This document shows, piece by piece, positions 37,566-48,479 of a stretch of DNA of 64,000 bases (position 1 is the stretch's first letter; each line of letters opens with the position of its first letter). Below the pieces are notes generated by a model. It was not told the origin of the DNA, made no database searches, and saw nothing but the letters and a program-made list of their open reading frames with translations. Origin of the DNA: Euglena gracilis (Eukaryota; Euglenida; Euglenophyceae; Euglenales); contig CP154956.1 of the NCBI GenBank assembly GCA_039621445.1, positions 919,653-983,652 of the forward strand, in the 5' to 3' direction. The position numbers and the translations under genes were made by a program.

Positions 37566-38085
37566 CGGGACCGAAGGCCCTCTTTTTTGGGGAGTGGTTG
37601 GAGGGGGGGAGTCTGGCTTGGCGTCCCTTCCGGCACTGGGGGGGGGGTTTAGGAAAAGGCCTGGTTGCCCTCCCCTAGGCTTCTTGTACCCCAGCACCAA
37701 CACCTTTTTTGCTTGTACTGCTCCTCCTGCGCCAGCAGATAGCCAATCTTTTGTATTCTTTTGCTTGCTCCGCCTTGGAAGACTTTCTTGAACTTTTGCA
37801 CTTTTGGCTCCATCGCCTTTTTTTGAATTCTCTTGAAAAATGATGTATTTTGACTTGGTCACAGCAGGCACAATCTTGAATTGAAACCATAGGTAAAAGA
37901 GAGGGAGCCTGCAGTGAAAAACATCAGAACAGTTAGAGACCGGTTTGCGCAAATTTGATGCTGAATTAGCACAGTAGTTCGCTATATACAAGAGCAGGCT
38001 GTAATAGTGGCAAACGGAAGCTGCAGCGGCCAGTCGAATGCCTCCTCCGGCTGCCGTCCCTCTGCCACATGAGCTTGGGTGTGCA
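37566..38085. other. No gene recognised
   Basis: This stretch lies between SINE pieces and has a G run at 37639-37648. The word GGTAAAAGAGAGGGA at about 37893 also occurs at 43801-43818. No supported coding frame was found. Confidence 0.4.
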
Positions 38086-38770
38086 GCAGACGGGAGATCC
38101 TAGGAGGTTGGCAGCCGGCGCGTAGTACCAAGCCGAGTATCGCTCGAGTAGCTTATTTGCTAACGTGCTGGGCTCACACGCGGGAGGTCGTGGGTTCGAG
38201 ACCCAGATCCCACCGTGTGAGTCCTGGTCGATCCCGTACGGGCAGAGGGCATGCCGCCTACGCGGGGATCGACCAGCGCTGCGTCCTGCGTCCAAGGACG
38301 AGACACTGGTTGGCCGGACCTTGGGGTAGTTCCCCGCCTGAGGGCGTGCCACGGCAAGTAGTATGTGCTGCCCATGGCCGTCCAACGGCGGGTGTGACAA
38401 CCGACGTATACATGGTGCAGAGGAACCCGTCTAATGCCACACGAACCAAATCAGAGCTGCCCCACGGCGCCGGAAGGCGGAGGCGGAGGGACGCGCTCTA
38501 GGGCGACTGAAACCCCTACACCGTTCCAAAGTCTCAAGGCGATGCTAAGGGGGACGCTCCAAGGCGGCAGAGCCCTTGAATTGACAACACGTAAACTGCC
38601 GGCAATAGAAACCCGAGCTGCAGGGGTCGGCAGCCTGGTGACGCAAGTATGTGAGAAAGCACTCAGCCAACTAGGGCCGTGTAGGCTAAGAGCTGCAGGG
38701 GCCCAGCGGCCAGTCCGCCAATGGGCTGGTAGTAAGGCTCTTGGAGGAGCTTGGTGTGTGCAGCAGACGG
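38086..38770 (+). mobile_element. SINE copy 2 with associated spacer
   Basis: The A box is at about 38149 (TAGCTTATTTGC, altered) and the B box GGTTCGAGACCC at about 38193. The 3' half runs GATCCCGTACGGGCAGAGG ... CGGCGGGTG to about 38395. The spacer that follows (GGCGGCAGAGCCC, TTGACAACACGTAAAC, AGCACTCAGCCAACTAG) is repeated after copy 3, so SINE plus spacer forms one composite unit. Confidence 0.72.
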
Positions 38771-39318
38771 GAGATCCTATGGAGGTTGGCAGCCGGCGCG
38801 TAGTAACCAAGCCGAGTATCGCTCGAGTAGCTTATTCGGTAACGTGCTGGGCTCACACGCGGGAGGTCGTGGGTTCGAGACCCAGGTCCCGCCGTGTGAG
38901 TCCTGGTCGATCCCGTACGGGCAGAGGGCATACCGCGGGGATCGACCAGCGCGTGCAACTGCGTCCAAGGACGAGACACTGGTTGGCCGGACCTTGGGTC
39001 TAGTTCCCCGCCTGAGGGCGTGCCACGGCAAGTAGTATGTGCTGCCGTGGCACGTCCAACGGCGGGTGGTGACAACCCGGACCAGTTGCACGGGGTCGAT
39101 GGAAGGCGGAGGGCGCCCGCGAGTCTAGGGCGACTCCCTAAAACACCGTTCCAAGGCGATGCTAACGCTCCAGGGCGGCAGAGCCCGTGGAAGTTGACAA
39201 CACGTAAACAATAGCAAACCCGAGCTGCAGGGCAGACGCCCTGGTGAGCTCGTGAGAGCACTCAGCCAACTAGTGTGGCAGTGTGAGGCAGGATAGTGAC
39301 GCAGTGGTAGTAAGGGGG
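38771..39318 (+). mobile_element. SINE copy 3 with associated spacer
   Basis: This is the closest match to copy 2, with A box TAGCTTATTCGG at about 38828 and B box GGTTCGAGACCC at about 38872. The spacer is a shortened version of that after copy 2. Confidence 0.72.
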
Positions 39319-39545
39319 GGAGTTTGTGGGCACGGAGATCCACGGAGCCGGCGCGTAGTAGCCGAGTAGTTCGTAGCTGGGCTCACACGCGGGAGGTCGT
39401 AGGTTCGAGACCCAGGTCCCGCCGTGTGAGTCGAGAAGAGGGCATACCACGGGGATCGAGCGCGTGCAACTGCGCTGGACGAGACACTTGGGGGCCGCAC
39501 CGGGGGGGGCGTGGGCCAAGTAGTATGTGCTGCACCGTGGCCGGG
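39319..39545 (+). mobile_element. SINE copy 4, degenerate
   Basis: Several deletions are present: the A box region is shortened (GTAGCCGAGTAGTTCGTAGC), while the B box (GGTTCGAGACCC) and GGGCATACCACGGGGATCGA remain. Confidence 0.6.
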
Positions 39546-40101
39546 GTGGTGTTTCGTTGCCTGCGGCCGGCTGCTGCGGGCGGGCTCCTTTGGTCCGGGT
39601 GGGGGTGGACGTGCTCCGTCCCTGGCGTCGTACTTGGGCGTCGTGACGTCGTCCGGCCTTGTGGGCTGGCCTCAGGAATTGGCTGGGCTCTCCTTGGCTC
39701 TCCTTGGTGGGTGGTCTTGCCTGGGTTCGGTTGCCCCCCCCCCTTTGGGGCTCGCCTCTCCCCGGGGCTTTCGCCCCCGTGCTTTGTCGCTCTCCCCTCC
39801 TCTCTCTCTCTCCTCTCTGGGCTCTCTCCGGTCTCCCTTCTCCTGGCTCGGCCTCGACCTGGCTCACCGTGACTCAGCTTCGGTTGAGGAAGAGAAGGGA
39901 GGGGTGGCACACCAGTGTAAGAGGTTGGGTCGGTGGATGAGAAGCCTCCACAGTATCCGTCAGGTCAGTCAGTCAGCGCCGACGTCACACATAATATCCT
40001 CACGACGACATCACAGCATGATCATTTGCTCAGTTCGTGCGCGTGCGCTGCCATGCAGGGGCACGCCTCCGGTGGTGGTGCCCCCTCGTCGCAGGACCGG
40101 G
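39546..40101. other. Pyrimidine-rich flank, no gene recognised
   Basis: It contains CT-rich DNA (39790-39845, CTCTCTCTCTC) and G-rich DNA. It lies just past the end of the GC-rich gypsy element, but no LTR could be delimited. Confidence 0.4.
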
Positions 40102-42048
40102 TCATGGGGGTGCACGGGAACGGGGCCCCCTGGTGGGATGGGGGGTCCCGAACTGGGGCGTCCTTGCGGGGCGACACGCGGGGGCAGCGACCTCTACACG
40201 TGGGGGCAGGGGAGACTCGGGGACCGGGTCTCCTCTACCCGGGTCTCCCTCCCCGGGTTCGCTTGGACTGCGGGGTGGGTACGCGTGTGACATGGGGAGT
40301 GATGGGGTGGTGGACGGTGTGGCTGGGGAAAGGGAAACGCGGGAGAGCGCATCCCTCGCAGACGCGGATTGAGCGGAGGTGGGGCGCTCGCCGCTCGCCG
40401 GCTGCCGTTGGACCCTGACGGGGAACCTGGGGTGGGCCGCTTGTTGGGGACCCGCCGGGCCAGCGTCTCCTCCGTCTTCTTGGTCTCGATCTCCTTCGTC
40501 TCCTTCATCACCTTCATCATCGTCTGCAGAATCATCACCTTCTCGACATACATCTCCGTCCTCGGTGTCCTGCCACATCCACTCCTCTGGTGGCTCCTCC
40601 CAGGACAGCCCAAACTCCTTCTCCTTCTCCTTCTCGCTCTCCACGGCGTGGCAGATGGCGATGTGGGCTTCCTCCGGGAAGCTCGAGAGGTACTTCATGA
40701 TTTTCTCCTTGATGTCGTGTTCGACGAAGTACGACACGATCGGGGAGGTGCACCGGTGGAAGAAGTGCCTCAGCGGCTCCCACGTCTTCTCCTCGTACCC
40801 CAGCCACTTGACGAGGAACCCGAGGTCGCCGTTGGCATCGCGCCGGTGGGTGACCACCGCCTCCACCTCCCCCTCGTCCAGCCGGGAACCCTCCTCCGGC
40901 CTGGATTGGCGGAAGTGTAAGAGGCGGAGCGGTGGCCCCATGAGGGCTGGATCGTGGCGGTAGCTCTTGATTTGGGATCGGTGGGCCACCTGCTTCCGGC
41001 CATCCCCCATCTGGAGCACGTACGTGTGCTCACTGGTGCGCTCTGCCACCACGCACGGCCCGATCCAGTACGTCTCTAGCTTCTCGCCGGTGCGGGTGCG
41101 GGGGCAGAGGTACCAGACCTTGTCGTTGATTTCCAGCTCCGCAGCTCCTTCCTCCGCTTGTTGACCGTCTCTACTGTCTTGGCGTGCTCCTCGTTCAAGG
41201 TCTTTGCGACACGATGATCGATGTCCTGCATGCACTCGAAGAAGGCCACCGCGTCCTCGGCCCGCGTGGGCGGCTGGTACGGCACCCCGCCGTACCACCG
41301 CGCGCGGCCGAAGAGCACTTGGAAGGGGCTCAGGCCGCTGGGCCAAGCACTGTCGTGCAGGGCCCGCAGCGGCCCGCAGCAGCGCCTCCGGCCACGCCAC
41401 GCCATCCGCCGCCTTCATCTTCCTCAGCCGCTTCTGGATCCGCGCGCCGAGGACCTCCGCACGGGCGTTGCCTTTGTGGTGATATGCTTGGGAGAAGGCA
41501 TGGCGCACCCCCAGTCTTGCGCACATTGCCCTCCACCAGGCCCCCACGAAGTGGGGGCCCCGGTCCGATGTGATGACGCTTGGCACGCCGAATTGCGCCC
41601 ACTGCTCATACATCGCCTTAGCCACCGCCTCCGCCGTTAGCCCGCGGGTGTGGTGCACGGTCGCAATCGCCCAGCCGGAGTGCCGATCGATGCATGCTGC
41701 GAACACATTCACCATCCTGCCGCCGTCCACCTCCACCTCCGGCATCTGGAACAAGTCCACGCTCACCGAACACATCACATGGGGCGGCACTGGCGTGGGC
41801 GTGATGCGGAGCCTGAGGGGTTGGTGGGGGTGCTCTGACGCCTGGCAGAAGTTGCACACTGCCAGAATCTTGCCCGCCAGCTCGCGTGCTCGGGAGGGCA
41901 CCGCAAACTCGAAGTTCCGGCTGGCCTCATCGAGGAGGCGCTCACCACCGACGTGCCCCGACGCCCGATGCTGCTCTCGGATTGCCCGCTCGGTCAGGGC
42001 ATCTGGCACGCACCAGACGGAATCCTTCACCAGCTTGCCTGCCTCCAT
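40102..42048 (-). CDS. Integrase and chromodomain of a GC-rich gypsy element (broken)
   Basis: A zinc-binding HHCC (HRASGHVGGERLL...CNFCQASE) is followed by the integrase core: VDLFQMPEVEVDGG, ITSDRGPHFVGAWW and YHHKGNARAEVLGARI supply D, D and E. After about 41380 the correct protein (SGLSPFQVLFGRARWYGGVP) is in another frame until about 41140, so two compensating indels are present. A chromodomain follows (GFLVKWLGYEEKTWEPL). The C-terminal 190 codons are acidic, then Pro/Ser-rich. The frame is open because of the composition, not because the gene is intact. Confidence 0.8.
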   Translation of the reverse strand: MEAGKLVKDSVWCVPDALTERAIREQHRASGHVGGERLLDEASRNFEFAVPSRARELAGKILAVCNFCQASEHPHQPLRLRITPTPVPPHVMCSVSVDLFQMPEVEVDGGRMVNVFAACIDRHSGWAIATVHHTRGLTAEAVAKAMYEQWAQFGVPSVITSDRGPHFVGAWWRAMCARLGVRHAFSQAYHHKGNARAEVLGARIQKRLRKMKAADGVAWPEALLRAAAGPARQCLAQRPEPLPSALRPRAVVRRGAVPAAHAGRGRGGLLRVHAGHRSSCRKDLERGARQDSRDGQQAEEGAAELEINDKVWYLCPRTRTGEKLETYWIGPCVVAERTSEHTYVLQMGDGRKQVAHRSQIKSYRHDPALMGPPLRLLHFRQSRPEEGSRLDEGEVEAVVTHRRDANGDLGFLVKWLGYEEKTWEPLRHFFHRCTSPIVSYFVEHDIKEKIMKYLSSFPEEAHIAICHAVESEKEKEKEFGLSWEEPPEEWMWQDTEDGDVCREGDDSADDDEGDEGDEGDRDQEDGGDAGPAGPQQAAHPRFPVRVQRQPASGERPTSAQSASARDALSRVSLSPATPSTTPSLPMSHAYPPRSPSEPGEGDPGRGDPVPESPLPPRVEVAAPACRPARTPQFGTPHPTRGPRSRAPP

Positions 42049-42132
42049 CCGGTAGCCGGTGGGCCATGGCCGGCCGCGCTTGATGGCCTGCCAAGGCTCT
42101 TTGAACGTTGGGCACTTCTCATACGTCTCACT

Positions 42133-43092
42133 CTAGTCCATCGTCATCAGGTCTTGGTCCTCTACTTGCGGGGCTGCGGCCATGGTGTCTGCAGCTGGCG
42201 GCACGGCGGCTGCCACAGGCGGCACGGCGGGAGGGCTGAGGTGCCACCCCACCCTGGGTGGGCCGTCCGACGGCACCGCTCCCTCGGCTGGCTTCTTCCG
42301 GACGGCGGCACCCGGCGGCTTGGCGGCCGCCTGACTTCGGGTGGTCACGGCGATTGCTGTGGACGGTGGGATGCTGCGTGCGCTGGCCGTGGGCGGGGAC
42401 GATGCTTGCTGAGGGGGCGGGGATCGCACGGCGGGTGCTGCTGCCGGTGCCGCTGCTGGCCGTACGGAAAGCCGCACCGTGCGTGGTGTGGCGGGCTGCT
42501 GCTGCTGCTTGGGCTGCGCGGACAACGCTGGGTGCTGCGGCTGCTTGGGCTGCCCTGCGCTGTCGCACTGGGCGCTCGCACGGTCGGTGCTGCAGTCGCA
42601 GCCGGCGCGGTGGGGTTCGGTGGGGGCGGCGGTCGGATTGTCGGTCTTCCGGCTGCCGGAATACCGGCGGGCGCCGCGTCGGATGCCGGTGTCCCGGCCG
42701 ATGCCGCCGTGGCTGCCGGTGTCCCGGCTGGCGGCAATGGGAATGCCGCATTTGAGGTAGGGAGGTACTGCCTTCGGGCAGCTGCGCTCCGCGGCCTTCT
42801 CCTCTCGGATCTGCCGCTCCATCTCCTCGGCGTCCGCTGCCTTCCCGTGCCAGCAGGAGTCTCGGTACTCCTGGCTGGCCGGGTACGCCCACCGCGACAG
42901 CGCGTCCCCCACCTCGTTCTTCTCCCCCGGCACGTAGACCACCCCCACCATGTGCTCGTTCAGCTTGCTGTGCCACCTCGCCTGCCGTCCTTGCGGTCCC
43001 GATCCCTGGGAGACGTGCTCCTTGTACCAGCTCTCCAGGGACGGTGGTCCGTCAAGACCAAGGACCTTCTGCCCGGTGATGTAGCCGCCCAC
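42133..43092 (-). CDS. RNase H C-terminal part and linker of the GC-rich gypsy element
   Basis: It starts within RNase H (MVGVVYVPGEKNEVGDALSR, the usual end block), preceded by a changed stretch, then runs into a low-complexity Pro/Ala/Gln linker before integrase. The frame differs from the preceding RNase H piece. Confidence 0.7.
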   Translation of the reverse strand: MGGYITGQKVLGLDGPPSLESWYKEHVSQGSGPQGRQARWHSKLNEHMVGVVYVPGEKNEVGDALSRWAYPASQEYRDSCWHGKAADAEEMERQIREEKAAERSCPKAVPPYLKCGIPIAASRDTGSHGGIGRDTGIRRGARRYSGSRKTDNPTAAPTEPHRAGCDCSTDRASAQCDSAGQPKQPQHPALSAQPKQQQQPATPRTVRLSVRPAAAPAAAPAVRSPPPQQASSPPTASARSIPPSTAIAVTTRSQAAAKPPGAAVRKKPAEGAVPSDGPPRVGWHLSPPAVPPVAAAVPPAADTMAAAPQVEDQDLMTMD

Positions 43093-43150
43093 TTGTCCAG
43101 CGCGCTCACCACCGCATACGTCTCCTTGTCGCGGTGTCCCACCGCAGTCG

Positions 43151-43345
43151 CTACCCCTCCGTCAGCTGCTTGCGCATGAAGCCGACCGCCACCGTCGCCC
43201 CGGGCTTCAGGAGCTCCTCCACCGAGGGGATGCCATCCACCTTGGGCAGCTGCTCCAGCACCGCGACCACCGCATAGTCGGAGGCGTCTGTGCGTAACAC
43301 GAACAGCTTGCTCATGTCCACGTGCCACAGCTCCAGGTCCGCCAC
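43151..43345 (-). CDS. RNase H N-terminal part of the GC-rich gypsy element
   Basis: It encodes LFVLRTDASDYAVVAVLEQL and VAVGFMRKQLTEG, the first strands of Ty3 RNase H with the catalytic Asp in RTDAS. It is interrupted by frameshifts on both sides. Confidence 0.72.
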   Translation of the reverse strand: MADLELWHVDMSKLFVLRTDASDYAVVAVLEQLPKVDGIPSVEELLKPGATVAVGFMRKQLTEG

Positions 43346-43356
43346 CAGCGCTGCCT

Positions 43357-43686
43357 TCAGCTTCTCGAACGCCTCCAGCTCGGCCGCGGGACCACTCGAT
43401 GGTGTGCTTGCTGCCCGCCCGGGACAAATCCCGCGGCAGATTCAGCTTCCCCTGCAGGGGGGCGGCCAGCTCCGATTACATACGTACATACCCCGAATAA
43501 TAATTGCAGAGGCCGAGAAAGGCGCGCAAACTCTTCACATTGGCCGGGGGTTGCCACCGCCGCCGCCAGCTTGCCGCTCGCGGGCACGCGCTTTCCCTCC
43601 ACCAGCACGTGCCCCACGAACTCCGCCCGCTTGCGGAACAGCTGCGCCTTCTTCTTATAGTGTACGTCCGCTGACTCTTTTCCCAC
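43357..43686 (-). CDS. Truncated reverse transcriptase end of the GC-rich gypsy element
   Basis: It keeps only the thumb/connection start (KAQLFRKRAEFVGHVLVEGK) and then shifts frame. The element is cut off at about 43690, next to the LTR-like sequence of a different element, so its 5' half is missing or was displaced. Confidence 0.65.
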   Translation of the reverse strand: MGKESADVHYKKKAQLFRKRAEFVGHVLVEGKRVPASGKLAAAVATPGQCEEFARLSRPLQLLFGVCTYVIGAGRPPAGEAESAAGFVPGGQQAHHRVVPRPSWRRSRS

Positions 43687-43739
43687 TGCCTGTCGGCCTG
43701 CTTACACCCTCCCGTTGGAACAGAACCAGGAGAGTGACA

Positions 43740-44079
43740 AAAGATAAAATGCTTTCACTTAACTATTAGTTTTTATTGCCTTTGGGCTTATGCAGAGCAC
43801 AAGGTAAAAGAGAGGGATTTGTTTGGAAACTCTTTCCTCCAATGTTCCCCTATCGGAGTGTTGAACTTGAAAGCTTGGTTTGCCCTTTTGGGCTAATGAA
43901 GGATGAAACAAAAGAAATAATACCACCTATGAAAGGGGAGGCAGATCCGAGATTGGATAGGCTATTCCTAATTCTGCAAGTTGTGCTGCAGAACATGGGA
44001 TAGTACTATCTAACATGACATTATACATTCTGCAGGCTGCTGCTATGCACAGTGCCATGTTCATGCTGCCTGGTACACA
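43740..44079 (-). repeat. LTR-like sequence of a decayed relative of the 16.7 kb element
   Basis: The right edge (CCTGGTACACATCCCCCTCC) equals the 3' LTR/polypurine junction of the 16.7 kb element, and the interior shares AATACCACCT and nearby words. The left edge is uncertain. The overall sequence is well diverged. Confidence 0.6.
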
Positions 44080-46600
44080 TCCCCCTCCCAGGGCTTTGCC
44101 CGATTTCCTTACTGGACCAGGCCAGCAAGGATTCAAGCAGAGCTGTGAGACTCAGGAATGTACACAGGACCGCACGTCTTGGGTCTGCTTCTCCGTCGCA
44201 AGGTCAAAAACCAGAAACGGAAGAGAGGGGAACCCCAAAACCCAAAACGCGCAAAAGAGTTTACCCGCTTGTGCAGCTAACTGCTTATTGCGGTAAAGGG
44301 GTGGTGTCGGCTGACGGCCCGCCGACAGCCGGTTTCTCAACATTCCCCCCGCGATAGGCCTCACCCAGTGGGTAGGAAGCTCCGGAAGTCAATTGGAAGG
44401 TGAGCAAAATGTTGCAGAACTGGAAATACGAAAGAAAAGAATGAAGGAGCAAGGCATTCCATTCCAAAATCATTCTCTGTATGTTACTCTCACCCACTGC
44501 AAGCACAGGTGTGTCTGACCAAGGTGTGCGGTTCCTTATGTGTGCTTTGCCTTTTGAATCAAGTCCATGCTAAAAAGGTTCTTCTCTCTGGTTTTCTTTG
44601 GATTCAAGGACAGGAAAAGCCATTTTCAGTTTCAAAGTTTTTGGATCCTACGCCGGTATGCCAACCCAGCCACTCACAGGGGGCAAAAAGCCGGGCTTCC
44701 GGCCCTGAGCCCTCCGGAGGCTCTTTTTATTGAAAGGTGGGGGAAAAGGAGGAAGGAGGCCCAGTCGGTCGAGCACTCCATTTCTCAGGCATTTCAGTTC
44801 AATTGTCCATTTCCGGTACACTTCTTCTTCCTTTTTCTCGAAACCCCCCACCGACAGTGGCTGGTCAAAAGACATTAGGCAGAATTTTTGCTGTCTGGAA
44901 GTATTATGGGGCCTTAAGGCCGAAAAGTGACAAGTTGGGGCTATTATTGCGGTGTGCGCGCTGTACGCCGTAGGTTTTCTTACTGGCGGCATATACCGTT
45001 AGCGAGGGCTTCACAGCGCAGCGTGGAGGCTTATACCAACGCCAGAGGCTCAGAATAGCGGGCAGTAGCCCTAAAAACTGTAGATTTGGCATTTGTGCCT
45101 TGGGTGTGCAGCCTGTAGGCTGAAGGGTTGGCATTAGCCAAAATAATGGGGGGGTAGGCTTTATCGCCCAGAAACATTGACTTGCGGAAAATGCAAGGCA
45201 CAAAAATACTACTTGGTGTATATCCGAATCATAAAAATTCGGCATATTGCCAAAAAGATCATTCTGAGGTGTACAACCGCAGAAAAAAAATGCGGAATTG
45301 TGGCAGGCTGCTGCCAATTCACATAACAAATGTGGTTGGTGTGGCTTATACCACTTTGAAAGACCACGAATGAACTGTGAATGCACATAAAAGGATGGAA
45401 CATTGTTCCAGTGTGGTGAAATTCATCACTCTGTACCTTTTAGTACAATCAGAGGCATGATACCTCCAAAAGCAAAGTGTGTGTATTAAAAATTGTGGGT
45501 ATCCACATATTGCGCACAAGAAAAAACAATAACTATCACAAAAAATACACGGAAGTCCACCACTTGTATGATGTTGGCAGGCATGTTCTGTGATAAGCGT
45601 GAACTCAATCGAGTTTTTTCTTCTTTTTCGACAAGTTGGCCGTAAAGCCAGCGGCTAGGAAAAAGAAAAAAAGCACATAGTGCCAATTGTGAAACAATCC
45701 GATTGGCTTCAGATTATTGGTACCATATCGGTATGCTACCACTATGTGGTTTTGGACTGTCCCATTAGGACTAACATCTCACCTAGAACGGTGACACTGC
45801 ACACAAAATTCTTGTTCGGCTAAAGGAATTCCGCGTGAAAAAATTCTGAAGGAATCAGAAAAATATTCACATTGTGAAGGAGCCATTGGCTCAAAAATTG
45901 CACCATGATGGTGGAACGTAAGATAATTCGCGGAATAGCGATTGTGGATTCATAAATTTTAGAGTGGGAGTTGATTCTCCTGCACACAAACTTCTCTATG
46001 AGAAAAAGAACGGTATGTGCACACTTAAGTCATCTTGATCGATGGCCGAGAACATGGAATGTGGTTCAAGCGTTGCAATTGTCCAACAGAATTGGGTGGC
46101 TGTCGCCATAAATGATGCGGTAACGATAAAAGTGTGGATATCACCACTGAAAAAAAATTGCAAAACAACAAATAAATGAAACATTCTTCGCATTAGCAGT
46201 ATCCCACAAAAATTAGAGATTTGGAAGTGCAGCGTATACTGCATCACATCACTAGTGTAATGAGGTATCCTCGCGCCAACAAAAAAAACAACTGAAATTG
46301 CACATGTACACATATTGCGCACACGTGGTCAAAATCGCATATTGCGACACTGAGTTCAGACCAGTAGGTCACAAATGACAAGAATTCATGAGAAACGGGG
46401 GAACTACACCAAACGACCAAGCATCAATGAATATGGTGTTGTGACACGCACCATTTGATGATTCGCTCTGAAATTTTGAACAGATTTGCGGTTGGGCCGG
46501 GACCCATATCCCCTTGGTCCCCTGGCCCACGCAACCCGAAGGTGGACCCCCAGGGTCTTAAAACACCTCAGGACACCAGCCTGTGTGCATTTTTCATCCG
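44080..46600. other. Decayed element interior, no intact gene
   Basis: The first 200 bases still show the polypurine tract and words shared with the 3' region of the 16.7 kb element (CCCAAAACGCGCAAAA). Beyond that I see no recognisable protein. Open frames of 60-160 codons (45.0-46.3 kb) lack motifs. Confidence 0.45.
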
Positions 46601-46607
46601 ATTTGAA

Positions 46608-46650
46608 GATGAAATGAAACAGCAGCAAGGTGCTGCTGTTCCATTTCATC
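46608..46650. repeat. 20 bp hairpin, one mismatch, 3-base loop
   Basis: GATGAAATGAAACAGCAGCA (46608-46627), loop AGG, then its complement at 46631-46650 with a single mismatch. Confidence 0.88.
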
Positions 46651-47759
46651 TGGGTTGGTGGGGAGGGGAGGTGGGATTGTTCAGGGATTGTGCTTTTTCT
46701 AGAATGTGTGACTGGTTGTTTGATTCCTAACCCCCTCCCCCCTAGAGCAAAAAAAAATTGAAATGACCTGGTATCAAAAGAAACCATTTTGAAACCATTT
46801 TTCACGTGTGGTCAATTTCCCCTTGGATTCTGGAGTGGTGGAACCCTTAAGGGGGGTGACTGACACAAAAAAAAGTTTTACGCAAAAAAGGACAGACCGT
46901 GACAGGCCATGAAAGACAGGGGTTTCTTCGGAGTGGAAGTGACGCCATATGGGTTTGTATAATTTGTGTGTTTCGGGCGGAGGAGTTGCGTCCCCTCAAG
47001 GGTCTCTCGGAACCTTCTGCCGCACACGTGTCTTGCTGGCGTTGGCGCCTAGGCTGTTCCGGCACTCCCCCGAGTGTCCCGTTCTTTGTCGTTCCCATCC
47101 CTTCCCAGCCAGGTATCCCTTCGTGCCGAATCTCCGACCCACAGCGGGCGGAGTTGCAGTGCTTTGTATCGGTTGGGGACCTGGGGGAAGGGGCCTGCAG
47201 CTTTCGAATGAGGTTCCGCCCAGGGTTGATAACCCCTGTACAGCCCAGTCCACAAAAATGCCTGTTTGAATGAATTATCTTCATTTTTTTGGGGGGGGCA
47301 ATTATGTTGCAGATTTTCTCAAGGAATTCAACTTATTTCCCTATCGTGATTCATTTCTGCAATATGAAAAAGGCCATTTTGTTCACAAAATAGCTGTTCT
47401 TCACAAAGCTGTGCAAGTTCATGGGAAAAATGCAGTATTTGCAATGTATCCAAAAACCTTATCACACACCTTGTGTTTTTGCAAATAACTTTGAAGTTGG
47501 CGCAATTGTGTGCTTGAATGATCAAAACACCTTTGGTGTTTGCCAATTTGACCAACAACTTCGTGGTCAAAGGAGGGGGGATGGCTACTTTTGTTGCTTA
47601 AGTAAAAGAAATCTGCATTTTGAGCATGTGGTTTGCAAATCAGCAACAAAAATGAGATTGTGAAATATGTACACAAACATCTTTGGGACTTATTCCCAAA
47701 AGAATATGGTTGGGTTGGGCAGATACCCATTTGTAACTAACTAAATTTGATAAAAGATA
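46651..47759. other. No supported gene
   Basis: At 47270-47488 a plus-strand frame (YVADFLKEFNLFPYRDSFLQ onward) has protein-like composition and ends in a stop, but no family, start or neighbour supports it. Confidence 0.35.
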
Positions 47760-48170
47760 TACACAATTGTGCAAGATTTGCGCCACGCACGGGTGGGGGG
47801 CAGGGGGACGCATCTTGTGGAGGAGGGGGGGCTGTTTGCCGCCTGCTCAATATTCGCGGTGGGGAGGTGTGCGCTATGTGCGGTGTGCAAAACAATATGC
47901 ACGTGATGAGCGCTATGCGCCTGGGGAGCACAATATGCGCGGGGGTGTGAGCGACATAGGCGCGGTGGCTGGGGACGCCATATAGCGCGCGGGAGGGGGG
48001 GGCATTATGCGCAAAATTTGCGCTATGCGCGAGGGTGGTTGGTGCGTTAGGCGCAGCGTCTGTGCAATACGCACTTTGCGCAACGTGCGTAGGGAGGCGC
48101 CAAAGGCGCGGGGGGTGGTGAGTGCCATAGGCGCTTGAGTGGCGGGGGTGCCATAGGCGCGGGGGTGGTG
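47760..48170. repeat. Array of GCGC-ended short palindromes
   Basis: Words such as GCGCTATGCGC, CCATAGGCGC, ATATAGCGCGC, GCGCAAAATTTGCGC and GGCGCCAAAGGCGC occur about every 20-30 bases, separated by G-rich spacers. It resembles the array at 1-430 in style but uses different cores. Confidence 0.7.
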
Positions 48171-48479
48171 GTTAGTTTGGTTTCAGTTATTTCCTTTTGC
48201 GTTTGGTTGTTGGTTGTGTGGCAATTTCTCCTAGAGTGCACAACTGGGGGAGCTGCTGAGTACTGGCAGTGGCTGAAACCCCCCCCCCCTAGGGCCGCAT
48301 TTTCGGACTATTTCAGGGGGGGGGATTTTCGGACTCCTGGGAGCTTAAGCCCCGGCTATTGGAGGGGGGGACCGGGCTTTTTCAAGGGGGGGGATTTTCG
48401 GACCCCTGGAAGCATAAGGTAGAACCGCAAAAATCTGGCCGATTTGAGGGGGAGGGCATTTTCGGGGGGGGGGTTCAGC

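Noticed and set aside
46847-47284. Frames of 100-145 codons on both strands
   Set aside because: They are mutually overlapping, with no recognisable domain and no conserved start.
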